A stretch of 64,000 bases of DNA from an uncultured Prevotella sp. (GTDB lineage Bacteria; Bacteroidota; Bacteroidia; Bacteroidales; Bacteroidaceae): positions 12,984 through 76,983 of the forward strand of contig CALIZL010000080.1 in NCBI GenBank assembly GCA_938028745.1, written 5' to 3'. Both the position numbers and the translations under genes were made by a program. Positions 9,701-18,076 of the stretch are shown here, one piece after another (position 1 is the stretch's first letter; every line of letters starts with the position of its first letter). The notes below the pieces were generated by a model. That model was not told where the DNA came from, searched no databases, and saw only the letters and a program-made list of their open reading frames with translations.

Positions 9701-9839
9701 AGGCCTCATTGGTGGCAGCATCGACAACCGAACCCACGATTGTTCTTTCGCCCGTTTGTTGTGCCATCAAGCACAGGGGCGGGAGTAGCAGTGCGAGCAG
9801 CACCGCGAGATAAAACCCTTTTCCTCTCATAACGGTCAT
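6786..9839 (-). CDS. SusC/RagA-family TonB-dependent outer-membrane transporter (locus 1)
   Basis: 1017 residues (the ATG at 9830 is equally possible). A signal peptide ends near LCLMAQQ. It is followed by a carboxypeptidase-regulatory-like domain (about 33-110), a plug domain with VVVVGYGTQKKKDVTGAIS and YGARGANGVVIITTKRG, and a C-terminal beta-barrel ending in VGVELSF. It imports a ligand delivered by SusD using TonB energy. The gene heads the minus-strand set SusC-SusD-PKD lipoprotein. The nearby DeoR/SIS/symporter genes suggest a sugar ligand, but no enzyme pins it down. Confidence 0.96.
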   Translation of the reverse strand: MTVMRGKGFYLAVLLALLLPPLCLMAQQTGERTIVGSVVDAATNEALQGVTVLAQGSGAGTTTDANGNFSLRLARTDNVLLFSYVGYAPQSVNVAGKQNITIAMSETANAVGEVVVVGYGTQKKKDVTGAISVVDMKEVNKLSASTLAHALQGQVAGVDVTSFSGAPGSGITVRVRGIGTLNDSDPLFVVDGMMVGDINFLNTNDIESVQVLKDASATAIYGARGANGVVIITTKRGSQGKATINLSAYYGIQNVWRKNNVCDGPTWGMLRNEMQAALGQVPLFGDVRSLPTVDYFDAILHKNAPVKNADLSVQGGTDKANYYLSLNGFSQDGLMKKTAFDRVTLRANGEFKANNWLTVGENITLVRTRQNGTLENDEWTSPMMTTYTRDPITPVRNEDGSFTKSTFSDIHNPVATIEYNNPENIVYRVLANVYAEVSPLKGLKWRTTYSTEYANNEYANYTPVYYVFAAQQNSKENSITNSTYSTYMRQFTNTLTYDTHLGNHALQAMLGCESYAVTYKSLQASVKNVPSNDPSVMFINNARNKDAAAAAKGITTQHKLLSGMARINYNYLERYLLTLNMRLDGSSKFLRGHRWGVFPSVSAGWRVTEEPFMKDQKVFSNLKLRAGWGQIGNEGSVDSYSYATFASAGSNYVFGGKLMPGFSFNSTGNSELKWETSTTTNLGVDFAVLDGKLSGTIEVFDKTTSDMLLRVPVPGQAGIAEPPFQNAGKMRNRGLELSLQYRNFDHPLGYSVGANFTTISNRVLDLGADAYIEGARFMNSVYLTRTVVGRPMAQFYGLKTDGLFQNWDEVNAQKAQKNVAPGDVRYKTVNKDDLMAPENYTYLGSPLPKFSYSLNGSLSYKGFDLSLLLQGVYGNKLYNGPSTYSLSTGNLSYNFSRDMVNRWHGEGTQTNARYPRMGGTDSNNSILQSDRYLEDGSYLRIKMLQVGYELPAAWVRKAKLTKARVYLNAQNLYTFTKYTGLDPEIGMRGGNEPLDIGVDRGYYPTPRLYSVGVELSF

Positions 9840-10105
9840 GTTATTAAGTTAAGTTTCCCCGTGTCTGGGGGTGAAGTTTGATTACAGGTTGGTTCTAAAA
9901 GTCCATTACGGCCGGTTTTAAAACTCGCCTTTGTCATTGCCTTTTGGCCGCTGGTAGGTAACGTTGTTCAATGCGCGCGGCATTTAATTGGTTATGGGTA
10001 TGCATGTATTGCGGGCTGTTCATGGTTCCCTACAATTGGCCTTGTGGCAGGTTAAGCGGTTGTGCCGGTGGCAACCAACAACGCTTTTACTGATTGTTTA
10101 CGATG

Positions 10106-10135
10106 CAAAGATAAGCAAAAAGAAACAAAACGAAA
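10106..10135 (-). promoter_or_regulatory. Likely promoter of SusC locus 1
   Basis: The minus strand has TATCTTTG at 10113-10106, a perfect TAnnTTTG box. Only an imperfect -33 (TTTC) lies about 18 bases upstream. The predicted leader is long, about 265 bases, as often seen ahead of SusC genes. Confidence 0.5.
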
Positions 10136-10197
10136 GTATAACTAACAGGTTTTATTTATTATTTTAATATTAATTAATAATTAAGGGGCGAAAAAAG

Positions 10198-10237
10198 GCC
10201 TCACCCCCAGCCCCTCTCCAAGGGGAGAGGGGGAGTG
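10198..10237. repeat. R4 GC-rich palindromic repeat
   Basis: CCCCTCTCCAAGGGGAGAGG forms a near-perfect hairpin and is preceded by CCTCACCCCCAG. The same unit recurs at 50954, 51081 and 51203, with a diverged form near 33.0 kb. Confidence 0.85.
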
Positions 10238-10321
10238 ATGTGCTTTGCGTATTAACCGCTTGTTAACGGGTTGTCTGGCTAACTTGTTCGCTCATCAACA
10301 TGTTATGGCCAAACAGAATTG

Positions 10322-10416
10322 TTTTTTGGGAAATTGTTGTTAGGAGATTGCAAGAACAGGATAGACCTCAACGCTTGCCACTTTATTTTTTGGAAAATTG
10401 TTGTTAGGAGATTGGC
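10322..10416. repeat. Two-unit 64-bp direct repeat
   Basis: A block reading TTGTTGTTAGGAGATTG, preceded by a T-run, occurs at 10322-10350 and again at 10386-10414, a period of 64 bases. No coding function is seen. Confidence 0.6.
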
Positions 10417-10524
10417 AAGATGCGCATAGCATGGCTTCAACATACCCTTACGCAGGGGGAAAGGAATACTTTGCTTTGCTTACGGTGTGTCTATGGCTTT
10501 CCAAATCCAATCCTGGTTGACTAT

Positions 10525-10725
10525 AACTGGCTAGTTGGTCGATTCGTACGCTTGTCAACTCGTTAGCTTGTCTACTTGTTCCACTCGCCAACTTGCCTAC
10601 TTGTAAACCTGTAAACTCGTCAACTTGCCTACTTGTATGTTCGTCAACTCGTCAACTTGTGTGTTCGTTAGCCCGTTAATCTATTAACTCGTCAACTTGT
10701 GCTTTGTCAACTTTTCAGCTCGTTT
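10525..10725. repeat. Degenerate AACTTG/AACTCGTC minisatellite
   Basis: About 200 bases built from imperfect units of roughly 10-14 bases such as GTCAACTTGC, CTACTTGTA and GTCAACTCG. It directly precedes R1 copy A. Similar tracts adjoin R1 copies at 34.95 kb and 63.5 kb. Confidence 0.7.
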
Positions 10726-10728
10726 TTT

Positions 10729-11345
10729 TAACATTATGAGTGCCGTTTTTGCTCGCCAATCGTTAGCCGGGCCGCAAAAAATCGATTCTCGCGGAGGTTG
10801 GTTTTGATGCAAAAAGGGGAGTGTTGTACATGCAGGCAAAATGAATATTTATTTTATGATACCGCCATTTTCACCCTATTTTGGGTCATTTGCTGCAAAA
10901 AGCACTGCGTTTTGGTGCCAAATGCACTGCGTTTTGGTGCAAAATGGAGGGCGTTTTGATGCTAAATGCAGTGCGTTTTGGTGCTAAACGCAAGGTAAAA
11001 TGGTGCTAAATGCAGTGCAATTTGCCGCTAAACACAAGGTGTTACGCATAAATATCCGCTGAAATGGTATAATTAATACCCCTTCGAGCCATTAAAAATA
11101 GGGCAAAAAGGGGCAAAATGGGCATTGAAAAGTGGGGTTTTAGGGGCTAAAAGGGGGTAATTGGGGTTGAAAAATTACGAGCTGGCATCCAAAATAGAAA
11201 GGCAAAATGGTGCAAAATGCAGGTTGCTTTCTTAAAATTGGAGCAAAACAGAGATGCGTAAGGCTTGAAATTGCGGCTAATTGCATGCAAAATGACCTCT
11301 TTCTACGCTAGAAGGGGGTGGCAAGGAAAGTGTGTTTTGTAAAGC
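10729..11345 (+). repeat. R1 dispersed ~0.6-kb intergenic element, copy A
   Basis: Starts with TAACATTATGAGTGCC and AAAAAATCGATTCTCGCGG. It then carries a tandem array (about 10892-11042) of ~22-base units built on TGCGTTTTGGTGC and TAAATGCA. It ends with a GGGGCAAAATGGGC region and a CTAGAAGGGGGTGG...GTGTGTTTTGTAAAG tail. The same order of blocks is found at 23.8, 35.1, 49.0 and 63.6 kb. No credible ORF lies inside. Confidence 0.8.
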
Positions 11346-11401
11346 ATTGTGTGATTTTTAACATTGTGTGCTTATGCGCTTATGAGTTTTCAAGGCAGGC
11401 T

Positions 11402-11908
11402 CTACAAATACTCTCTGCGCTCTTCGGCCGCCATCATTGGTTCGTCTTCGTCGGGGTGGGGCAGTGCATAGCGTTGCTGGTAGTCGGTTAATAAAATGTG
11501 GTTAAGGGTGTGGGCAAGGGCTTGCAATGTGTTTTGGCGGAGCGAAGGGCGCAGTTGACACTCCCAAACCACTAGGCAATGCCAGCCCATGCGTGCCAGC
11601 TGGCGTTGCGTTTCGGCATCGCGTTGTTGGTTGCGTTTCACCTTATTCTCCCAAAATGGGATGTTAGTTTTAGGCAAGGTCCATCGTTTGCACCCCTCAT
11701 GCCCATGCCAAAAGCAGCCGTTAACAAAGATGCAAGTGCGGTATTTGCGCAAAACCAGGTCGGGATGGCCTGGCAAGCGGCCGTAGTTTAGCCTGTATCT
11801 GAACCCCTGCGCCCACAAATACTTGCGTACGAGCAGCTCTGGCTTCGTGTCTTTCGACTTAATCGAGGCCATGATACGATGGCGTTGTCGGGGCGTAAAC
11901 TTGTCCAT
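11402..11908 (-). CDS. vsr: Very short patch repair endonuclease
   Basis: 168 residues with the full Vsr signature: SIKSKDTKPELLVRKYLWAQGFRYRL (helix and start of the nuclease fold), LPGHPDLVL (the catalytic Asp region), CIFVNGCFWHGHEGCK (zinc-site His/Cys residues) and GWHCLVVWECQL. Vsr nicks beside T:G mismatches arising from deamination of 5-methylcytosine, normally next to a cytosine methylase gene. No DNA methylase is seen in the window, so this is an orphan copy here. The start agrees with the usual family N-terminus (MDKFTPRQRHRIM). The C-terminal ~40 residues are less typical. Confidence 0.95.
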   Translation of the reverse strand: MDKFTPRQRHRIMASIKSKDTKPELLVRKYLWAQGFRYRLNYGRLPGHPDLVLRKYRTCIFVNGCFWHGHEGCKRWTLPKTNIPFWENKVKRNQQRDAETQRQLARMGWHCLVVWECQLRPSLRQNTLQALAHTLNHILLTDYQQRYALPHPDEDEPMMAAEERREYL

Positions 11909-11912
11909 GAGG

Positions 11913-11920
11913 CAAAGATA
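11913..11920 (-). promoter_or_regulatory. -7 box immediately before vsr
   Basis: TATCTTTG on the minus strand ends 5 bases before the vsr ATG. With the usual -7 to start-site distance the transcript would begin at or about the A of the ATG, suggesting a leaderless message. No clear -33 box. Confidence 0.35.
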
Positions 11921-12096
11921 ATGAAAAAATGTGAGTTGTGTGCAGATAAGGAGTGGGATATGAACAGTCGTTTTGTTCTGACGTTGAGCTAACAGGGGAT
12001 CTAAGAAGGCACAAACTTACGGTTTTACATGGGCTGGCGAGGGCTGGCCAAACACCATGTTTTTTTATTCCTAACAAGCGTATGGAAGACAATCCA

Positions 12097-12133
12097 AACG
12101 CCCACCTGTCAACTTGTGCGATAGGTGGGCGTT
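12097..12133. other. Perfect 11-bp hairpin
   Basis: AACGCCCACCT and AGGTGGGCGTT flank a 15-base loop. It lies in the otherwise featureless 11.9-12.3 kb gap between vsr and the lipoprotein gene. No T-run follows on either strand, so it is not a classical intrinsic terminator. Confidence 0.6.
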
Positions 12134-12324
12134 AGCTAAATGGTAGGTCGATAAGGGATGTGCAAAGCCATTGGCCTACCTCGCCTTACGGGCATTTGGC
12201 CTTTTGCTTTATGGTTTGTCGGCCTTTGGTTTATGCTTGCGCTTATGGGTTAGTGGCGTTCAGCTTGCACTGGTTGTGAAAAAAAACTTGCAAACTTACA
12301 AGCCAACAAGCCCGTAAGCTTAAA

Positions 12325-12876
12325 TCATAAGCCGGCTTTCTCTATTTCCCTATAATCTTTAAAGCTCCTTACGTAGGTGCCATTATGGAAATAATGGTAG
12401 CCTGCATAGTTTATTTCTTTTTGCGAGCGACCGATTAACGGGTAGTAAAATGCCTCAATGTACTTTCCCCTCCACTTGGTTTGGAGGGCATCTGTGTCTA
12501 TCATCAGTATGGGGAAATTCTTATTCACCGCACTAAAGACGTCGTCATAGATGTTTGAGATAACCAACAAGTCGATGTTTTGCCTTTTGCAGATTTCTGA
12601 AAGAGCCAAAGGCGACACGCAAAGACCCGATTTGCAAAATGGAGTGAAATCATATATGATAACCTTTTCGTGCTTTGTAAGGTAGTCTTTTGTTTGTTCT
12701 ACGCCAATCGCATATATGTTTGAGAAATCGCGAATGTCATCTATTGCACCTTTATAATGTACAACTCGTTCTTGCGCTCCCTTTGGTAGGCTAGAAAAAC
12801 CTGACGTCAAGCCCGATATTTTACAAGAGGCCAAGGTAAATGACATGATGATTATGCCTGCCATATATGATTTCAT
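12325..12876 (-). CDS. Small lipoprotein with possible thioredoxin-like fold
   Basis: 183 residues; signal peptide with lipobox TLASC (Cys18). I do not recognise a named family. The centre reads KVIIYDFTPFCKSGLC followed by SEICKRQNIDLLVISNIYDD. This resembles the beta-strand/Cys-loop/helix/beta-strand start of thioredoxin-like proteins, though the cysteines are spaced CxxxxC rather than CxxC. The codon usage is visibly AT-richer than that of the SusC/SusD genes around it, which may mean recent acquisition. It stands alone with its own promoter and has a divergent SusC operon upstream. Function unknown. Confidence 0.7.
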   Translation of the reverse strand: MKSYMAGIIIMSFTLASCKISGLTSGFSSLPKGAQERVVHYKGAIDDIRDFSNIYAIGVEQTKDYLTKHEKVIIYDFTPFCKSGLCVSPLALSEICKRQNIDLLVISNIYDDVFSAVNKNFPILMIDTDALQTKWRGKYIEAFYYPLIGRSQKEINYAGYHYFHNGTYVRSFKDYREIEKAGL

Positions 12877-12925
12877 ACGAAGTTATTTTTTTATTAAGTG
12901 TGATACAATAAACGTTTAGGTGTTG

Positions 12926-12957
12926 CAAAAATAGGCAATTATTCTCAGTGGAACAAA
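12926..12957 (-). promoter_or_regulatory. Promoter of the small lipoprotein gene
   Basis: Minus strand: TTTG (12957-12954), exactly 20 bases, then TATTTTTG (12933-12926), a full match to the Bacteroidetes TTTG-N20-TAnnTTTG pattern, about 50 bases before the ATG. Confidence 0.7.
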
Positions 12958-13240
12958 ATATAAAAAAGTTTTTTTTCTGGTAAACCTTTGCGAGCTTTGG
13001 TATATGGGTTAAGCAACATGCTTATTACGTTCTAATATGGCAGAATCTTCTAGCTGCGTAGAACGAAGAAAGTTGCCTTAAAATGTTTGTTTATCCTTGT
13101 TTTAAAGGCAAAAATAGAACATGCCGTTTGCCTGGCAAAAGGATTGTGATGGTAACATTACACTTTTTACAAATATTGTAAGCAAACCGCATAATTTCAA
13201 CAAAATGCGTATTAATTAGAAAATAACTCGTCGTATTTGC

Positions 13241-13270
13241 TTGTTTTTATAAAATTATTGCATATATTTG
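13241..13270 (+). promoter_or_regulatory. Promoter of the SusC-protease operon
   Basis: TTG at 13241-13243 (with TTTG at 13236-13239 as an alternative) and TATATTTG at 13263-13270, with a 19-base spacer. It gives a leader of about 130 bases before the SusC ATG. Confidence 0.6.
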
Positions 13271-13408
13271 CAGGGCAGTTTAACTCTGTGAATGTACTGA
13301 CACACGTACTAAAACAAAATGGGTTTTTAAAAGAGCCGTGCGGCCATACTTACTAAACATGTGGTTGCGTGGTGCATTGGGAAAACTATAATCAACCTAG
13401 ATAAAATT

Positions 13409-16408
13409 ATGAAAGTAAGAATTTGGATGTTAACCCTTTGCTTGCTAACTGGATTGAGTTCGGTTTTAGCACAAAACATAACAGTGAAGGGAAACATCGT
13501 AGATGAAAACGGGGAGGCCTTGCCTGGCGTAAGTATCGTCCCAAAGTCGGCCCCGAAGACGGGCACCGTGTCTAACATAGACGGAAAGTTTACTATCAGC
13601 GTGCGCAATGGAGAGAAACTTACGTTTAGTTTCATGGGGTATAATAGCCAAGAATTGGCCGCCGCACCCCAGATGAACGTGCGGATGGAACCCTCCGACC
13701 TGACGTTGAACGACGTGGTTGTGGTGGGTTACATGGAACGTAAGGTGACTAACACCTCGGCCTCTGTGGTAAAGGTAACAGCCAAAGACCTTGCCATGAA
13801 ACCCGTGGCCAACCCATTGGATGCCGTTCAGGGCAAAGTAAGCGGCTTACAGGTGTTCTCCTCGTCGGGCGAACCCTCTTCGCGCCTGTCGATGGCCTTG
13901 CACGGACAAGGCTCGTTGGGTGCAGGCACGGGCTTGCTCATCATCCTCGACGGCATGCAAGTTAGTATGGCCGTGCTGCAATCCATGAATGCCAACGACA
14001 TCGAGAGTGTTCAGTTCCTTAAAGATGCTGCGGCCACGTCTATTTATGGCGCGCGTGCAGCCAACGGTGTGATGTATGTTACCACCAAACGCGGCCGAAC
14101 TGAGACGCGCCCCACCATTAATCTGAGGGCACAATACGCCGTTTCGTCGTTGGCCAACACCGATTACTTCGACCAACTGATGACTGGTCCCGAACTATTA
14201 CGCTATTATCAGGAGACGGGTATTTACACCGCCGACCAAATAGCGGCCTTAAAGAGCAAGTATTTCAAGGAAACCGACTTCCAATGGTATAAATATGTGT
14301 ACCAACCTGCACCCATGTACACGGCCGACGTGTCGGTATCGGGCGGCACATCTGCCGTTAGGTACTACCTATCGGGCGGCGCATTGAGCCAAGACGGACT
14401 GCGCATGGGGTCGAGTTACAAGAAAGCCTTCGGCCGCATCAACCTCGATGCGAAACTGGCCGAATGGGTTCGCGCCGGCATAAACACGCAAGTGGCATAC
14501 GACGACACGCGCATTTCGCCCTTCGGCAACAACAATGCCGTGGGCGGAGGCGTTGCAGCCATGAACGCACCCTTTGCATCGCCCTACGACCCAAGGACGG
14601 GAGAGGAACTGGAACGCGTGCCGCTGCTCGACATCACTACGCCTAAGCACGTTATTGCTACCAACCCAGCCAAGACCAATGCCTTTATCCTGTCGGCTAA
14701 TGGAAACCTAACGCTCACGCCGATAAAGAACCTAACCTTGCGTTCGCTTGTTGGATTGGAACTAAATTACGGCGATAGCCGTTCGCGTACCTTGCCTAGC
14801 TACTATCGCGCATACGGAAATGGCAGTGCCGAACGTGGTTTCTCGATGGTATCCAACTTCACTATCACCAACACGGCAGCCTATAACATGGGCTTTGGCG
14901 ACCATCACGTTACCGCGTTGTTGGGACATGAATACACCAATTATAACGATGATGGTTTCTCTGCATCGGGTTCGGGCATCTTAGACGACCGCCTTACCCT
15001 GCTTAACAACGCCACGCAAAAGAAGAATGTGGGCGAGGCAACCAACAGCTACGCATTCCTTTCGTTCTTTACCCAGCTGTCTTACGATTTCTCCGAACGT
15101 TATTTCGTCGACTTGGTTTTGCGTAACGATGCCTCTTCGCGCTTTGGGCGCAACAAGCGAAACGGCTTGTTCTGGTCGGTGGGCTTGTTGTGGAAGGCTA
15201 AGGGCGAAAGCTTCCTTAAAGACGTATCGTGGCTTAACGAGTTAGACTTCAAAACGAGTTACGGAACGCAGGGCAACTCTTCGATACCTCCTTACAGCAC
15301 ATCATCGTACGTGGGAAAAGTGGGACAGAAGAAAGGCGGCATGAGCCTTGGCTTTGTTAGTCTTGGAAATCCCGACTTGGGATGGGAACACCAAAGCAAG
15401 TTTACCGTGGGCGTGAAGGCTCGTTTGCTAAGTAGGCTGGACCTAAACGTGGAGTATTACAACCGTATAACGAGCAACATGCTCTTCGAAGTTCCGCTGC
15501 CCTACACATCGGGTATGCCTGTCGGCAATGAAGGTTATGCCACTCGTTACGAGAATGTTGGGCGTTACCTGAACCACGGTATCGACTTTCAACTGGGTGC
15601 CGACATCCTTCGCGGTCGCGATTGGGGCGTTTCGGCCAACATTAACTTCAACTACAACCGCGATAAAGTGCTCGAACTGTTCGAGGGACGTCAGTCGTGG
15701 CACGAACCAGGCGGCCAACTCGCCTACATGGTAGGTAAGCCTGTAACCTTTGTACTTCCGCTTTATAAGGGCGTGAACCCCCAAACGGGTGTGCCCGAAT
15801 GGTATAAGCCGGGCGCAGACAAGAACCAAACACGTCGCGACGACAACGACGTGGTGTCCGAATATTCTTCTTCGCTCAGTCAGAACACAGGCGTAAACGC
15901 TTACACGCCTTTTACGGGCGGTTGGGGCATTTCGGCTTATTGGAAAGGTTTCTACCTCAACGCCGACTTCTTCGTGGCTCTCGGTAAGCACATGATTTCG
16001 ATGGATAAGCAGTTTTACGAGAACGATTATCATGTTCGCAACCGCGAAGGAAACTTCAATGGGTCGCGCAGATTGTTCGACTATTGGAAGAAACCGGGCG
16101 ACAACACCGAATATCCCTCGTTGGCATGGGTGCGCCAAGCCAACCACCAAAGCAACTACGTGGACTCGAAAATGCTTGAAAACGCCTCGTTCATGCGCCT
16201 GAAGAACTTTACATTGGGTTACGACATCCCCCGTAAGAGCCTTGGACGACAGAACATCGTACGCACGGCAAAAGTGTTCTTTACAGGCAGAAACCTGCTT
16301 ACCTTTACCAAGTTCCGCGGTATCGACCCCGAAGTGAACCGCAATGTTTCGTATGGCGTCAATCCCAACACCAAGCAATTGAGCGTAGGTGTGGAGATAG
16401 GACTCTAA
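13409..16408 (+). CDS. SusC/RagA-family TonB-dependent transporter (protease locus)
   Basis: 999 residues from ATG 13409; an upstream in-frame ATG at 13361 would add 16 residues before the signal peptide (MKVRIWMLTLCL... VLAQ) and is unlikely. It carries an N-terminal carboxypeptidase-regulatory-like domain, a plug with DVVVVGYMERKVTNTSASV and YGARAANGVMYVTTKRG, and a barrel ending in LSVGVEIGL. It is the first gene of a five-gene run with SusD, a BACON lipoprotein, an S8 protease and a PorV-like protein. The protease suggests peptides rather than glycans as cargo, as for RagA/RagB of Porphyromonas gingivalis. That is an inference from context. Confidence 0.95.
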   Translation: MKVRIWMLTLCLLTGLSSVLAQNITVKGNIVDENGEALPGVSIVPKSAPKTGTVSNIDGKFTISVRNGEKLTFSFMGYNSQELAAAPQMNVRMEPSDLTLNDVVVVGYMERKVTNTSASVVKVTAKDLAMKPVANPLDAVQGKVSGLQVFSSSGEPSSRLSMALHGQGSLGAGTGLLIILDGMQVSMAVLQSMNANDIESVQFLKDAAATSIYGARAANGVMYVTTKRGRTETRPTINLRAQYAVSSLANTDYFDQLMTGPELLRYYQETGIYTADQIAALKSKYFKETDFQWYKYVYQPAPMYTADVSVSGGTSAVRYYLSGGALSQDGLRMGSSYKKAFGRINLDAKLAEWVRAGINTQVAYDDTRISPFGNNNAVGGGVAAMNAPFASPYDPRTGEELERVPLLDITTPKHVIATNPAKTNAFILSANGNLTLTPIKNLTLRSLVGLELNYGDSRSRTLPSYYRAYGNGSAERGFSMVSNFTITNTAAYNMGFGDHHVTALLGHEYTNYNDDGFSASGSGILDDRLTLLNNATQKKNVGEATNSYAFLSFFTQLSYDFSERYFVDLVLRNDASSRFGRNKRNGLFWSVGLLWKAKGESFLKDVSWLNELDFKTSYGTQGNSSIPPYSTSSYVGKVGQKKGGMSLGFVSLGNPDLGWEHQSKFTVGVKARLLSRLDLNVEYYNRITSNMLFEVPLPYTSGMPVGNEGYATRYENVGRYLNHGIDFQLGADILRGRDWGVSANINFNYNRDKVLELFEGRQSWHEPGGQLAYMVGKPVTFVLPLYKGVNPQTGVPEWYKPGADKNQTRRDDNDVVSEYSSSLSQNTGVNAYTPFTGGWGISAYWKGFYLNADFFVALGKHMISMDKQFYENDYHVRNREGNFNGSRRLFDYWKKPGDNTEYPSLAWVRQANHQSNYVDSKMLENASFMRLKNFTLGYDIPRKSLGRQNIVRTAKVFFTGRNLLTFTKFRGIDPEVNRNVSYGVNPNTKQLSVGVEIGL

Positions 16409-16436
16409 CAACAACACATAAATAATGAACACGTAT

Positions 16437-18047
16437 ATGAAAACAACGAAGATATTATTATGGGCGTTTACGCTTGCGGCCATGCTCCAAGGGTGCAATC
16501 TAGACCGCGAACCGGCCGACTATATAGACTATAACGCCTCGTTTAACAATATGCAAGATGCCGCCAAATGGGACAACGGCATCTATTCCACCCTCCGCGG
16601 CAAGTTCGGGGGCGGCTATGTGTTGCCCCAAGAGGCACAAGCCGACATGCTTAACGCGCATGCAGCCTTTGGAAACCTCTATGGAGAGTTTCACGGATGG
16701 ACCATCTTGCCCGAAAGTAGCGTGATACAAGAAATCTACCACTCGTATTATTCGGCGCTCGTAGATGCCAATGTGGTGATAACCAAGTTGCCCCAGCTGC
16801 CCGTTAGCGAGGCCGAAAAGCCCACGCAACGCCATTATTTGGGCAACGCATATTTCGCTAGGGCCTTCTATCACTTTAACTTGGCCTTGCGATGGGGCAT
16901 GATCTACGATGCGGCCACGGCCGATAAAGACCTCGGTGTGGTGTTGGCATTAGAGCCAGGTTCGTTAAACAAACCCGCACGAGCCACCAACGCGCAGACC
17001 TATAAGCAGGTGTTGGACGACTTGAACGAGGCCGAAACGCTGTTGGCCGACGTTCCTACCAGCCCAGGAAACATCGAAATAAACGCCGATGCCGTGCGAG
17101 CACTTCGTGCACGCGTGTACCTATACATGGGCGACATGGACAAAGCGTACCAAGAGGCCAAACAATTGGTAGACAAAAACACCTATCCGCTTATCGCTCC
17201 CTACACAGCAAAGCTTAACAGCGAAGGAAAAGTAACGCCCACAGAAGACGCTTTTGCGCAGATGTGGTTCTACGATAAGGGTACCGAACAGATTTGGCAA
17301 CCTTACGTGGCCAAAGAAAACGAAGTGCCTACGGTTACTTCGCTCTATGGCGCCGACCTTTCTACGACTACTCATTGGGACGAGGCCAAGCAGCCAAGCA
17401 AAGTGGGCGACTACAACAAACCGCCCTACGTGCCAACGCGCGAAGTGATTAACGACCTCTTTTCCAACGGAAACGACCACCGCGCACATATCCACTTCGA
17501 GTTTGTAAATACCACGGTAAACGACGTGAATGTGTCTACACAGCTTTACGTTGTGTCTAAGTTTAAGGGCAATCCCAACTACGCAACGCTCACTAGCACC
17601 CATTGGGGCGGCTATGTGCCCAACGGAAATCAGGCACCTAAGCCTTTCCGCATCGCCGAACAATACCTTATTGTGGCCGAGGCAGCCTACAAACTGGGTA
17701 ACACGGCCGATGCCCAAAGCTATCTTAACACCCTTCGCCAATCGCGTGGACTGCCTACCACAAGCGCAACGGGCGACGATTTGTACCAAGAAATAAAGAA
17801 CGAACGCGCACGCGAACTGGCTTACGAAGGGTTCCGCCTTTGGGACTTGCGCCGTTGGAAACTGGGTGTTCGCAAACGTACGATACAAGGTGCCAAGGGA
17901 TATTATCAAGTGCCTGCATCGTTCTACGCAGGTGGCTATAAAGTCGACATACAAACAGGCAACAAGATGTTTGTGTGGCCGTTCCCCGACAACGAGGTTC
18001 AGATAAACCCGAACGTAAAGCAAAACCCTGGTTGGGATAAACAATGA
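16437..18047 (+). CDS. SusD/RagB-family lipoprotein (protease locus)
   Basis: 536 residues from ATG 16437 (16425 is also possible), with lipobox MLQGC (Cys20). Typical SusD features are YHSYYSALVDANVVITKLPQ, GNAYFARAFYHFNLALRWG, FRIAEQYLIVAEAAYKLG and ERARELAYEGFRLWDLRRW. The C-terminus is FPDNEVQINPNVKQNPGWDKQ. It forms the lid of the upstream SusC barrel, only 28 bases away. Its stop lies 29 bases before the next gene's preferred start, so the genes form one operon. Confidence 0.95.
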   Translation: MKTTKILLWAFTLAAMLQGCNLDREPADYIDYNASFNNMQDAAKWDNGIYSTLRGKFGGGYVLPQEAQADMLNAHAAFGNLYGEFHGWTILPESSVIQEIYHSYYSALVDANVVITKLPQLPVSEAEKPTQRHYLGNAYFARAFYHFNLALRWGMIYDAATADKDLGVVLALEPGSLNKPARATNAQTYKQVLDDLNEAETLLADVPTSPGNIEINADAVRALRARVYLYMGDMDKAYQEAKQLVDKNTYPLIAPYTAKLNSEGKVTPTEDAFAQMWFYDKGTEQIWQPYVAKENEVPTVTSLYGADLSTTTHWDEAKQPSKVGDYNKPPYVPTREVINDLFSNGNDHRAHIHFEFVNTTVNDVNVSTQLYVVSKFKGNPNYATLTSTHWGGYVPNGNQAPKPFRIAEQYLIVAEAAYKLGNTADAQSYLNTLRQSRGLPTTSATGDDLYQEIKNERARELAYEGFRLWDLRRWKLGVRKRTIQGAKGYYQVPASFYAGGYKVDIQTGNKMFVWPFPDNEVQINPNVKQNPGWDKQ

Positions 18048-18076
18048 CACATACGCTAACAAAAAACAAATACGCT

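Noticed and set aside
15443..16498. 351-codon open frame on the minus strand
   Set aside because: Antisense to the SusC barrel and start of SusD; no recognisable motif.
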